This document shows positions 23,552 through 35,219 of a stretch of DNA of 64,000 nt, one piece after another. The notes below the pieces were generated by a model. That model saw only the letters and a program-made list of their open reading frames with translations. It had not been told where the DNA came from and did no database searches. The DNA lies in the NCBI GenBank assembly GCA_025093985.1, contig JACAAK010000005.1, positions 1,798,001-1,862,000 of the forward strand, in the 5' to 3' direction. The first letter of the stretch is position 1. Every line of letters begins with the position of its first letter. The position numbers were made by a program, and so were the translations under genes. Source of the DNA: Calvatia gigantea (taxonomy: Eukaryota > Basidiomycota > Agaricomycetes > Agaricales > Lycoperdaceae).

Positions 23552-25625
23552 ATGAAGAACACCACAAGAATTGGCGTTGTATTGGGAATTAGCTTAGCGT
23601 TCTTCATCGCGGAAATTGCAGGCGAGGATTCCTCGGTTCAGCCGTGGTCGTTGCTGAACTTGTCTCGGGATTCTTCCAGTGGGATTCAGGACGAAGAGTT
23701 TAGCACTCATCGCCGATGCAGTACGTGGAACCTAGACTAATCCGTTGTTTCTAGTACATCAGCAGCTGACGCAGTTCCTAGTTCCATTATTTTAATGTGA
23801 GTCAGAACTGCGGAATCACGATGACTCCTACTGAATGTTGAATATTGAATCTCTGCCTTTGCTTCGCAGGATATTGTGGCATAGTGAGCGCTACATGCAT
23901 TTTGGATTACTTTCGGTCATTCACCCTCCCGGTTCAGTGCTATTGCCTTTATCGCTGCGTATGTATGTCTAGCCCCCACCCAGCCATCCATGAATGAATG
24001 AAGAACTGACCACCGCCATCAGCTGCACGACAGCGGTGAACACGTTCGTCCTCGTTTTGTCCATCCCTGTACCCCGTGCCGATGCCTATTTTCAGACCGT
24101 CAAATTTACCTTTGCCTTCCATCGTGCAGAGCTAGTTGGTAAGCATAGCCGACGCTGCGTTCCCGAGGGTGGCTTTTCATTTTGAGCGACCTTCCAAAGG
24201 TGCATTCTTCAATGGTGTCTTCCTTCTAGCACTCGCGCTTTCTATTTTCCTTCAATCAATCGAGCGTTTTATTCATTTGCAAGAAGTTCAAGAACCACTG
24301 CTTGTTCTTATCATTGGCTCTGTTGGTCTGGGCCTAAATATCCTAAGCGCCCTCGTGATTCACGGTATGCTGTCATCGCTATGCTTGAATGTACAGGATT
24401 TCTGATGCACACCAATCAAGACCATCATGGACATAGCCACGGGCACGGTCAACCCGTTCCGACGAGGGTATCCGATCCGGACCCGAACACGGCTGGCCAG
24501 GATTCTCTTCGGAACCACATAGTAAGTGTCGCCTCCTCACTTACACAAGTGAGGAAGAAGAACTTACAGAGACCCCGTCGACAGCATGCGACCCATAATC
24601 ATACCATCGACCCCCCGGTCGCCGCGCATCAGCATAACCTCGGATTAGTTGGAGTTATGGTTCACCTTTTGGGTGATGCTGTTAACAGTACGTTTATACT
24701 TAGGCGCAAACCCCTTCGCTGATTTAACAGCGCTTCAATAGACATTGGTGTAATAATTGCCGCTGTCATCATGTGGAAGCTGGATTCTCCCAAGCGCCTT
24801 TATGCCGACCCGTCTGCCTCATTGGCCATCAGCCTAATTATATTCGCTAGCGCCATTCCCATGAGTAAGTAAGCTCAAAAAAATCTATTCATGGAACAAA
24901 ACAGAAGTTTACTCCTGGAACGTCATTCTTGGCAATGCTTTCTTTTCACAGCCTTGAAATCGGGTCGAATTTTACTAGAGGCGGCACCCCTTTATCTTGA
25001 TCTTGCCAAGGTTAAAGAAGACCTCTTAGCAGTTCGTACCTTTTCCTTGATAGATAGCAATGGAGGGACACGACTAGCTTGTGAGATGATGACACTCACT
25101 GACACTAAATTTGTTTGTAGATTCCCCAGGTCCTTTCTGTTCATGACCTCCATGTCTGGCACCTGTCTCAATCGTACGTCCCCCTTTCTTACGCATTCGT
25201 CTACCCGTCCTCCGAGAGTAAGATCTGCCAAACTGACTTTTCGAATGTTCTTCGTGTCGTTCTCTACCGTCGCCGCCATTTCGGTACATCATACCGTATC
25301 CCACGACACTGCCTAATCCCATCATTCAACCAACAAATCGCACCACGAACGAATACGAAGAGTGATCCTGGCGTCTCTGCATGTGTGCGTGCCCACAGGA
25401 ACGACTCTTGAACACTGGGAGCAGATCGAGCAGATGCTTCAACACTGTTTCCAAGCTTATGGTATAAGCCATGTTACGATCTCTCCGGAACTTCTACGTT
25501 CCGAGACCCAGTCGATAAACGAGGACCTCATACCCGTACTGGGATGCAGCCGACTTTCGTCTCAGGATGATTTTGGCTGTGCAGTAAGCGAATTGAAGAA
25601 GCGGAAAGTAGCAAATGGTGTGTGA
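23552..25625 (+). CDS. ZRC1: cation diffusion facilitator, zinc transporter (ZRC1/COT1-like)
   Basis: Zn2+/H+ antiporter of the vacuolar or ER membrane. Fourteen exons: 23552-23621, 23680-23720, 23782-23796, 23870-23883, 23938-23962, 24023-24043, 24096-24138, 24200-24364, 24421-24521, 24570-24687, 24742-24864, 24952-25031, 25121-25173 and 25361-25625, giving 377 residues in frame. TM1 is RIGVVLGISLAFFIAEIAVG. The two zinc-site motifs HxxxD are FHYFND in TM2 and HLLGD in TM5. A His-rich loop (DHHGHSHGHG, HNHTIDPPVAAHQH) lies between TM4 and TM5. The cytosolic domain holds KSGRILLEAAPLYLDL and VLSVHDLHVWHLSQS. Intron 1 has a GC donor (GCGAGG), and exons 3-6 are only 14-25 nt. The 187-nt last intron is long for this window. 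Confidence 0.9.
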
Positions 25626-28600
25626 AGGGAGATGTGGTCACCCTTGGTCACTAGAGAACGGCAGTCATAGAGAACATACTTACTAGCTACCACCTTTACT
25701 TCGGTGTACGATACTAGACCCCCCCACTAATTATCTAATTGTTCCCTCGACCCCGGAGAGAAGGTGTTTCTCTAGTGTCGTGATGGATCTCTCCGAAACG
25801 AAGGGTCAAATGTTCACATCGATCCTCTGTACGCTGATAGTGTAGTTCGGACGTCGAAAAAAGGTTATATTAATTCGCAAAGGACGCGAGGCGTGGAGGA
25901 TCCCTGGAAGCTCGAGCGTCGAGGGTGGGTCTTGGAAGAATTGAAGTTGAAATCCTACATTGAGAAGCAACTCAACTCATACGACCCATGTGATCCCTCC
26001 ATTCTGCTGTCTATCCTTGACGTGCGGAGCCGTCAGCGATTTATGAAAAACTACCTAATATTCTCATCGCAACAACCGGAGGAACAATAGCTCGACTCGA
26101 TTCGGAAGAAGAAAAAGGGGAGAGCCTTCAAGAGTTTGGCACTCCCCACGCTCGACCTTGGGTACACCGATGAACCGCAAATCGTAACGGATCAGTAGGG
26201 GGTAAGAAGGAAGGTTGGCATGTGAGGGGATCTTGCCGTTATTTATGGCCAAGACCACGCCTTTCGGTCATCGTGGGATGAACATGAGGTCGCTTTTTAA
26301 AACCCCTGGTTTGCGCGCCTGCGAGAGAGAATACATTTATGGACCAGGGAAAGACATGATAGGGTGCTGAAATTAGAGCACCTTGAACTCACTTGCTATC
26401 AAGGTCATCATTAAATAAACTAGGTGCTGATCCTTGATCTCGTGGATCTTCCATCAGAGAATAGACGATTCGTTTCGAGCTGCGGGATCGGGTCCCTTTG
26501 ATTTCGTTTTCTGAGATCCTCTCCACGGATCCTCTCCACGCTTTCCATCCCGCAGAAGGAGGGACGGTTTCTTGAGATAATCGATCGTTGTTTGACACTT
26601 TCGCGGGACGGAAAAAAAAATGCGGCCGTTACCTAGCGCTCAGTAGCCGACCGTGATGGCTGTCATCGTATGTCTTTCCGTTGACCCGAGGGTCTGATTT
26701 TCTGTCGCAGGGGTCGACATTCGTATGTGAAGCAATTTTCATCCCATGTGGCAATTCGCCCAAGTTGGGGCGTCTTTTAGTGGGTGAGATGGCAGATTAA
26801 CTGCGGTCGATACCTCGGTGATGGGTGATAGGGTAAGGTGATAGGAGTTAGCCAAGGACTCGGGTCTCAATAGACGTACACGGTTCGATTCTTCGCCGAT
26901 CTTTTCGCCCGGAACACCCCTGTAGAATTCCACCAACTCGGAAGTGATGGCTCATCTCAGGGATGTAGAAGTCGGGGCGGCGATCATCTGGAGCCTGTAG
27001 GCAATCCCATCAATAAACGAGCCCTTGCATGTAGTAACAGCAGCCCGCGAGCATAAACGAACGCTCCCAAAAGTACTCGGCTGGAGAATAACTGGATTTG
27101 AACGGGTTACCGGCACAGGGATATTCATGCTGGAATTCTTTGGGATATTCGACCTTTTGGCGTGGTTTGGAGGATGCGGCTATGTAATTATGAGTGAGCC
27201 TCAGTGAGGGCCGGGTTTGTAATTTGTTTTTTATCAACTTCCCTATATTAACTGGCCGGTTTGTTTGTGGCTTGTGCCACGAAAATTAGAAGGAGAAAAT
27301 ATGTCATGTTCCCGGAAATGAGTTAAGTCCTTCAAAAAAAAATACAACGGCGGGAAGAGTAAGCGACCAATTTCATTTTGTGTATTGCGTCGGTCAGGCG
27401 TAGGTGCCCTAAGGGCAAATGCTGTGAGTCGGAGACCTCAGCATGGGAGCAAGTGGACAAGGCAGCCTCGAGGCACACCGCTCGTGAGGCACGGCGGGAG
27501 CTGGGGGGTCTACGTCATAGGGTTATACCTTGAGGCAACACGAGGCGAACCGGTGCTAAATCTGGGGCGACGGGTTCACCTGACTTCCCTTCGGAGAGGC
27601 AGTGAGGTTGGCTTTACACGGCCGGAGAAATATTGGAGGGATGGCAGCCTCAAAAATCGGAGGAGACAAGTGGATTCGGAATTGGAGATGGCAAGCAAAT
27701 TGGATTGGAGTTGGTATGTCGTTAGCTTATTTCGTGTGGAAAGCCACAGTCTAAGTTTGAAAGTAAACGGTCGTTCGGTTTTCATTTTTGTAACGCTTGT
27801 CACTCATGAACCCTAGCGATCTTTGGTAGTGGAATCGATCGTTCATCGTCACGGTGCTGTTAACATGACTCGTTGGAGTCAGTGCCGTTGAACTGCTTGG
27901 TTAATGTGGCGATAGACTGCGGCCAGCGAGTAGGCTGACTAGACCACGAGAACAGCGATGACAAAGGAGCTTCAAAGGAGCTCCCAAGTCTTCACGTTGG
28001 AAGGACTTGAGGCTGAGGCGCTGGTCGGAAGTCAGGACCCTTTGCATCGAGTTTAATCGAGGGTCTTCCCCCGTTTGTTAACATTGGCACCCTAGCTTTT
28101 CGGAGGGGAATCAGAAGGGACTCGCGGAACGCCCGACTCGACTCCGGACGTCGCTTTCAGGCACAGTGCAATTCTGGGCAATAGCACAGTCAGCATACAA
28201 TGTGACAATGTGCGAATTAATGGATTAATGGTCGCTCGAGAGCCAGGTAACGGCATGCTATTGAACCATCATCTGGGCATGGTTTCTAAGAGAAACAACC
28301 GATCAGGACGAAGCGCAGAAGGGTGGGGGTGACCGATGAGAACAACACCAACGGTGAAGGCCCAAAGGGTTGGGAGATCTTGGTAGAACCAGAATAGGCT
28401 TTGAAGATTGGGCAGTGAACCGTCACGTGACATCACCGGCAATTGAGTTGCCTGAATAATAAGATCTGTTCATCCTTCTAAGATCTCAAGGCTGTGGCAA
28501 GCGGACCACTTCGTCACACCGAGAGTCTACCTCCGACGACACCCTCTGCCTCTTGAACGCGTATATAATATGCAGTCCTTTCCATTCTCTCCTCCCCCAA

Positions 28601-28639
28601 TTGATCCGTTCGGGCATTTGGTTTTGAACCACTCTGGCG
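25626..28639. other. 3.0-kb gene-poor block
   Basis: The largest gap in the window lies between two + strand genes. The longest frames (for example 25893-26090 and 27385-27816) have no domain, no conserved phrases and no plausible splice partners. Small local repeats occur: gatcctctccacg twice at 26514-26540, and a doubled caaaggagct near 27964-27985. I saw no terminal inverted repeats, transposase or reverse-transcriptase motifs, and no tRNA fold. It may be a decayed element or a long regulatory region. Confidence 0.4.
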
Positions 28640-30943
28640 ATGATCGCCGATTCCTCAAGAAGTCCTAGTTCTGGTCCCATACGCTCTTCAACTTCCAGGC
28701 CGTTGAAGAGAGGGAAGGCTTGTTCAGTCTGTAGGTGAGTACACCACATCTTACATTCATGACAACTCCGCTGACCTTCGTCCCCATTGAGCAGGTCACT
28801 GAAGATCGTATGTCAAGCCCTTTGTCGCCCTCTCCGTCTAGACTGACCCGCCAACCCCCACAGAAATGCGATGGTGTGCATCCGACATGTGGCCCATGCA
28901 TGAGGAATCCCAAAGCCGACGTCTGCGAATGGGATAACGGCCAGGGCAAGTCAAAAGTGGCGATCCTCGCGGAGACTATCGAGACACTCAGGGCTCGCAT
29001 CATCGAGCTTGAAAACCCCGGACTCACCACTCCATCGGTTACCCTACATGACCCCTACGGTGGCTACAAAGAGAAACGCCAGTCGCATTCTCCACCAGTA
29101 CCGGAGCCTCCTCACCTCGGGCCTCATTCTCCCTTTTCCCCAACATCAACGATATCGAGTCTCCCATCTGGTAGGCATTGGAATAAATTTGGTGCTCTCG
29201 AGGCAATGACTCCGTCCACAGGCTCGAGTGGCTCCCCTTCTCGCCAGCTGACATCAATATCCTCTGCCTCCAGCACTGAGGTATGTAAGGATTTCACCAG
29301 GGAAGGCGGCCTTTATTCATCCCATGCTCTCCAGGAGCCTCCACGGGCACTAATACCATTTTTGTAAGCACAACCCCATGTCAGCTCAGTGCATAGCTCA
29401 TTCTTTTTAGAATTGAGAAGTTTTTACCACATGCAACGGAATCTGGGTTTTTCCTGGACATCCTTTCGTTTCATCAGTCCGCCTTGATACCACAACCGTT
29501 CGGCCACCACCTGCGCCCTACTCCCGCCCTCCTTACCACTGTCTACCTTTGGGGAGTGCACCTATCACGTCCAAGGGTACCTTCACAAGTCGACGAATCT
29601 TCTCTCCTCATCCGTGCACTGCACCATGTTGTCACAGATACTCTCGGCACCCATCCAAAACGGATATTGCACACTCTTCAGGCGGAAGTGCTACTAGTCA
29701 CGTACTTCTTCCGCACAGGCCGCTTCTTGGAAGCAAAGGCGCGGCTTGGATCTTGCGTGTCGCTTGTCCTCAGTTCCCAGATGCATCGATTAAGGTCATC
29801 CCACTATCCACCACTTACTCTTTTGGGGATAAGCAACGACATGCCAGTTTTTCCGGAGAATCTACAAAACATAACAGGGGAAGGTGAACAAATCAACGGG
29901 TTCTGGGCAGTTTTCCTCCTTCATAAAACGATCTCATTCGCTCTCGACCCGTCGGGAAGTGTTTGTGGTGCATTGGAAGCCCCAGGGCTACAGATTGATA
30001 CCCCTTGGCCATTTGACAGCGCCGACTACAGGAATGTAAGTCACCCTTGCTTCTGAAAGCGGCTATCCGGCTCAACCTCTTTCAGGGATATTTGACAAAT
30101 GAGATTCAAGGAAATAACACAGTGAAAGCCTTCCTATCAGGGCTGTCTTATAACAATCGGAATGATACTTCCCTTACGGCTTTGGCGGTGAAAGCCTCTA
30201 TTTTGTGTCACAGAGCGACATACCTTACCGGACAATGGACTCCTAGTAAGCATTTGCACCAAAAAAGATAACAAGACACTCATTTACCTCAAGATATGCC
30301 GAGACGGGAAACGGAAGCTTTTACTGCATCTTTCCAATCAATCAACCGGCTCATTGACGACTTCCGGCTCTGGGTCCCTCAACTTTCTCAATCGGGAACC
30401 AACACTGCCAACGTTCGAACCGTTCTGCTAATACATAGTCTCATGAACGCAGCTATCATCAAGTTGCATGGGACCTTCTCTTATGCGGACCAAGGATCAA
30501 ATCAAAAATGCGTCCAAGCAGCCTGTGATATGGTGAACTTCAATGGAATCGACTTGCGCAGTCTGGGTTACGTGAACTCAGTGTATGGTGTACGTTACCA
30601 ACTCCTTAAATGTCGGCGTGGGCACTAACCGTTACCACAGGTTCTATGGCAGATGGCTTGTCAAGTCTTCATCGATGAGATATCAAGACGGCAAACGCCT
30701 CAAGCTACGTGGCCAACGTCTATCAGCGAGGAAAGCCTTCGGCACAACCTGGAAATCGGCCTTCATGCACTTGCCACCTTCTCCGATGAATGCGCCTACA
30801 TCCGTACGTCTTACTCATGATATTCTCTGGCGTTCAACTAAAGAAAATCAGGCTATCAGCGAATTAAAGTCGAAGAGGCTTATGCCACCGTCAACGCCGC
30901 CGCCACAGACTATCTCTCATCTGCATCCCTCACCCCATCATAG
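28640..30943 (+). CDS. Zn2Cys6 fungal-specific transcription factor
   Basis: Nuclear DNA-binding regulator. Eight exons: 28640-28734, 28795-28807, 28864-29363, 29411-30035, 30086-30245, 30294-30589, 30641-30803 and 30852-30943, giving 647 residues in frame. The binuclear cluster near residue 28 reads CSVCRSLKIKCDG, then HPTCGPCM and VCEW, so all six cysteines are present with C-x2-C-x6-C-x6-C-x2-C-x8-C spacing. It is assembled from three exons, the middle one only 13 nt. A short coiled coil follows (ILAETIETLRARIIELE), then a Ser/Pro-rich linker and the middle homology region (FLDILSFHQSALIPQPFGHH, LLVTYFFRTGRFLEAKARLG, FWAVFLLHKTISFAL). Targets cannot be inferred; no biosynthetic or transport cluster surrounds it. 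Confidence 0.88.
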
Positions 30944-32548
30944 TTTTGACTGACTTTCCCCTTCCTCTTTCTATTGTGAATCCTTGAACTTTGTGTTAAC
31001 CTTCCTTGTTAATTCCTTTTAGCCCACTTCCGTTCAGCTTCGAACTCGGCCCATTTCTTTCTCTCTTTATTTCTTCTTCTCTCCCCGTCTGTTTGTGACC
31101 AATAATTTGTACTATATGTTTCCTCCCCACTGTACTTGTTGTCGCGCCGCACACGTCCTCGTTCTTGTACTGTAGCAGCCTGTACTCCGCCCTCCCTCCG
31201 CTTAGAAGACCAATCACTACTACCAGACTTCTTGTTCAAACTCGATTTTGCCCATTCGCTCGTCCACTCTTTTTCTACCCTCATTTGCTTGCTTTCACTT
31301 TCTTTCCACCCGTCCCCTCTTTGAACCCTACCTCTCTCTCATTCACGCTCTCTGTCTAGTTAGGTTCTGGACCACCGGTTCCCTACCACCACCGTCACCA
31401 CCGTCACCCCATCAAACAGCAACTTGTAACTATAACGCAATCGTTCGACACATAGCACCTCCCCCTCCTCCTCTTCTCTCATACGTTACACTAGCAGTTA
31501 TGTTCGCTGATACTATACTGCCAACAGTCTTGATGGCGCTGGTCGCCAGCATTATTTAATATTATTGAAAATACTTAATTTCCGTCCCCAACGCTGAGAA
31601 TGACTCGCTTGATCGGAGTACGTGTGAGCGTAGTTCAACGCTCGCCAACGAGTGATCCTGCTCTCAGGCGCCTTAGATGGCGGGGTTCTTCTGCTGTACC
31701 TTCTTGGGCAAATGACTGATCAGGAGATTTCATTATAGTGACTTGCATGAATGATGCATGTGGTGCTAAAACCAGGACTTTGATGTCTATTTAAAATCCA
31801 CTGACGTGTTTTGACTCTTAAGCTACGGAATCAAACATCACGGAGGATAAGAATTGGGCTAAACCGACTAGCAAGCATTTGTGCGACGTTTATAAAAGAT
31901 CCCATCATTTAGTGTTAGCTGCGTGGAAGTATCAACAGTCTGTGAGAGTCATGATTTAAATGGCGTGGCGATGCTCAAGGCTTTGTCCTGTGTTCACCAT
32001 TATTAGTTAGGGCGACTGTAAAGGCAGGTCTGGCAGCCATGTGGATTTTGTGATCCGTGGGGCAAGCGATCGTTGGTGGAGGCGGAGTGAGATCTGGGGA
32101 GGATCTTAAGATGCCGGATGCAACGAAAGCTTTGTGACACACACGAACGCTGAAAAATTCTTATCAGAAATGTTCTGTTGTTTCCCGAAAAATTTCGGAG
32201 ATGGAGAATACATAGAATAACAAAGTGAGGATGTGTCCGCGGAAGACTTCGCTGGACAAGGCCACAAAATCCGCAAGAATCAAAACTGAAAGTCTGGCTG
32301 ATGACACTCATTCTTGACGTCAATTATGCTTATTTTGTTTAGTTAGTAGGATCAGTAATTGTTTGGCTGATAATTCTCAACGCTATCTCTCATCGCCGGG
32401 ATGGCAGTCAATCAAAAACAGAACGTACACGCGCTTCAAAGTAAACCAACAGCATGGACAAAGGGAAGCGACGTCGGAGGGTTACACAGTTTCGAGGTCC
32501 GCGGTATGCACTCGACACTCATCAAACGATTCGCTAGCCCCCAAAGTG
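30944..32548. other. intergenic with a long CT-rich tract
   Basis: These 1.6 kb lie between the Zn2Cys6 gene and the 3' end of RFC3. Between about 31180 and 31500 the + strand is strongly C/T-rich with few purines, like a fungal promoter and leader. It is followed by a 19-codon frame at 31501-31560 that I cannot assign. Nothing is recognised from 31560 to 32548. Confidence 0.4.
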
Positions 32549-33946
32549 TCAACCTTTCATGGACAACTCTACCGCAGATTTGAAGGCGCCGAGAAGAGCA
32601 GTGAGCTGGATCTTCTCATTCCCACCTGTGGACAAACGGTGCCTGCAACGCAAACCGTCAGCCTGACGTTACGAGCAAAGATGAACCGGGTCGTACTCCG
32701 TGGAAGCCAGATGATCGAGTAAGTATATTCTTGCATGAGGTTTTAAATCAATTGTGTCAATATAATCATAAGCGCCAGTCAAGAGATCCTGGAGCGCTAA
32801 TCCACGTTCCGTCTTCATCTTCGAAATCACTGGGAAATAAAGTTCACCATGTCAGAAGGATGAGATGCCAGCGCAAGGGTCAACGGAACGGGGTAATTAC
32901 TTTGGTACGATGCTGTAAACTCATCCGAGAGCATCGAATTTACGATGGTTTCTATGTCCGAAGGGTGAGGGTTGCCCGTGCAAGCGTAAATTTCTGCTTC
33001 CCCGATGATGTCGTAGGCAGCATGGCAAGCTTGGAGAACATTGAGGGCTCGACGCATGTCTCCCTTTGATAACTTTAACAAAGCATTTCTGCCGTCCGTT
33101 GTTAGAGGAACACTGGGTTTCATATCAGTTAATATATTGGTGCAAAGCGATATGCGATGCAAACTCACTTCTCCCCTTCAACAACTGTGCTGATGCGTTT
33201 CTCGACTTCCGACATTGGTAAGGGTGAGAACCGAAATCTCGTGCATCGACTTTGGATCGCTGGCGTGATCTTGTTGACATAGTTGCATATGATGCAGAAC
33301 CGTACGTTCTTTGTGTATTGTTCAATCACACGGCGAAGAGCTGCCTGAGCAGCTTGCGTCATCATATCCGCTTCATCTAAGATAATGAGTTTGAAGCCTT
33401 TCGAGAACAGGGTTCTCGTCTCGGCGAACTGTTTGATTTGTTCGCGGACAACATCGATACCCCGATCGTCAGAGGCATTGAGCTAGCGGGACATTAGGTG
33501 TGTTTCTGATCCACGATTGAATCTTCAGGCATACTTCGAGAATTTGTTTTTTGTAATCGTCACCATATATCCGCCTCGCCACGGCTAAAATTGTGGATGT
33601 TTTTCCGGTTCCGGGGGGACCGTAGAATAGCAAATGAGGTAGACGGTTCTTTTCAATAAACCTTTCAACTGGATTGGGAACTATGTCAGCCTGACAAACT
33701 GAAATGGGATAGAGACTCACTTGTACTCGTGATGTCTTTGTGTGAAACGACATCATCTAATGTGACTGGCCTATACTTCTCCACCCTGTGAATCCGTCAG
33801 ACCTGCACCAGGTGAATCAACCCAGAATCTTACCAAGGCAGCGAGTCAGAATCTGGAGCTCCGGTGTCAGCGACTTTCCCTTTCCCTTTTGATAGTAGCG
33901 GGGTCGATATGTTTTCAGACATGTGAATATCTTCGTCGGAGACCAT
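32549..33946 (-). CDS. RFC3: replication factor C subunit 3 (clamp loader)
   Basis: AAA+ ATPase subunit of the RFC clamp loader that places PCNA on primed DNA; equivalent to yeast Rfc3 and human RFC5. Seven exons: 33946-33834, 33785-33721, 33680-33535, 33482-33169, 33112-32901, 32829-32697 and 32642-32549, giving 358 residues, the normal length. Seen in order: WVEKYRPVTLDDVVSHKDI, Walker A FYGPPGTGKTST, LNASDDRGIDVVREQI, Walker B LIILDEADMM, sensor 1 FCIICNYVNKI, the arginine-finger SRC box IQSRCTRFRF, GDMRRALNVLQ, and the C-terminal collar (LALQDLLTGAYDYID, EKIQLTALLGAFKSAV). The divergent upstream region carries four ACGCGT boxes, fitting G1/S control. Confidence 0.95.
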
Positions 33947-33972
33947 ATCTCTAAGCCAGCAGAGTCTCGTTA

Positions 33973-34035
33973 ACGCGTATTCAAGACTTCAATCGACAAC
34001 GCGTCGGTACGCGTGACGAAATGACCTCGACGCGT
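33973..34035. promoter_or_regulatory. cluster of four MCB (ACGCGT) boxes
   Basis: ACGCGT occurs at 33973-33978, 33999-34004, 34009-34014 and 34030-34035, all within 63 bp and starting 27 bp upstream of the RFC3 start. ACGCGT is the established binding site of the MBF (Mbp1/Swi6, fission-yeast Cdc10) factor that drives DNA-replication genes at G1/S. The divergent ubiquitin-S27a gene starts 186 bp beyond the last box. Confidence 0.65.
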
Positions 34036-34220
34036 GTTACGTAAGCGATCAGTCGATCAAACCTTATCCTTGGGACGCACGGACCATCAACAGATGACAA
34101 AGCGGGTGGTGTTTTAAAACTCTTCGCTCACAAATCTTGTCTTTATCAAGAACTGGCTCTTGCTTTTGTCGAAGACTCCACCGTTCATCTCGTTGGACAG
34201 ACAGGGGCGTCCGGAACAAA

Positions 34221-34905
<685 letters not shown>

Positions 34906-35219
34906 CAACTTGAACCCTACGTACGGTTAAACGTGTATTTTGTGTGTAATGGGCCGAATACATTCTCATCATCCTCTTTGAGTCAATCACCTCTTTCGTC
35001 ATGAGCTGAATCTATCCACGCTCAAGAGACACTCTCTTGAAATGTCAAAATATCCTCACAGGTCATGTTCTGTCATATTGATATCGCCTACTTCGATTTC
35101 TCACGTTGACACTGAGATGGAAATCGTTCTACCCACGGAGTTCAGATAATAGAAGATGTGGAAAATTCCCCCAGCACTAACTGAGGCGGCCCAACTCCCC
35201 GGATTCTGCCTGCATTAAC
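34906..35219. other. intergenic, 314 bp
   Basis: This lies between the ubiquitin-S27a stop and the methyltransferase start, both on +. No gene or repeat is seen. Confidence 0.4.

Noticed and set aside
25893..26090. 66-codon + ORF as a gene
   Set aside because: No domain or conserved phrase, no intron partners, and frames of similar length exist on the other strand.
26860..26905. tRNA-like ggttcgattc stretch
   Set aside because: The T-loop-like string is not flanked by pairing stems, and no D-arm or acceptor stem can be drawn.
27385..27816. 143-codon + ORF as a gene
   Set aside because: Composition is random-like (Arg/Gly-rich then mixed), with no homology or signal. Considered chance.
31501..31560. 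19-codon ORF (MFADTILPTVLMALVASII) after the CT-rich block
   Set aside because: It is hydrophobic and well placed after a promoter-like tract, but too short, matches no small-protein family I know, and no splice extension was found.
32363..32722. 119-codon + ORF overlapping the RFC3 3' end
   Set aside because: It runs antisense to the clearly coding last exons of RFC3, so it is a shadow frame.
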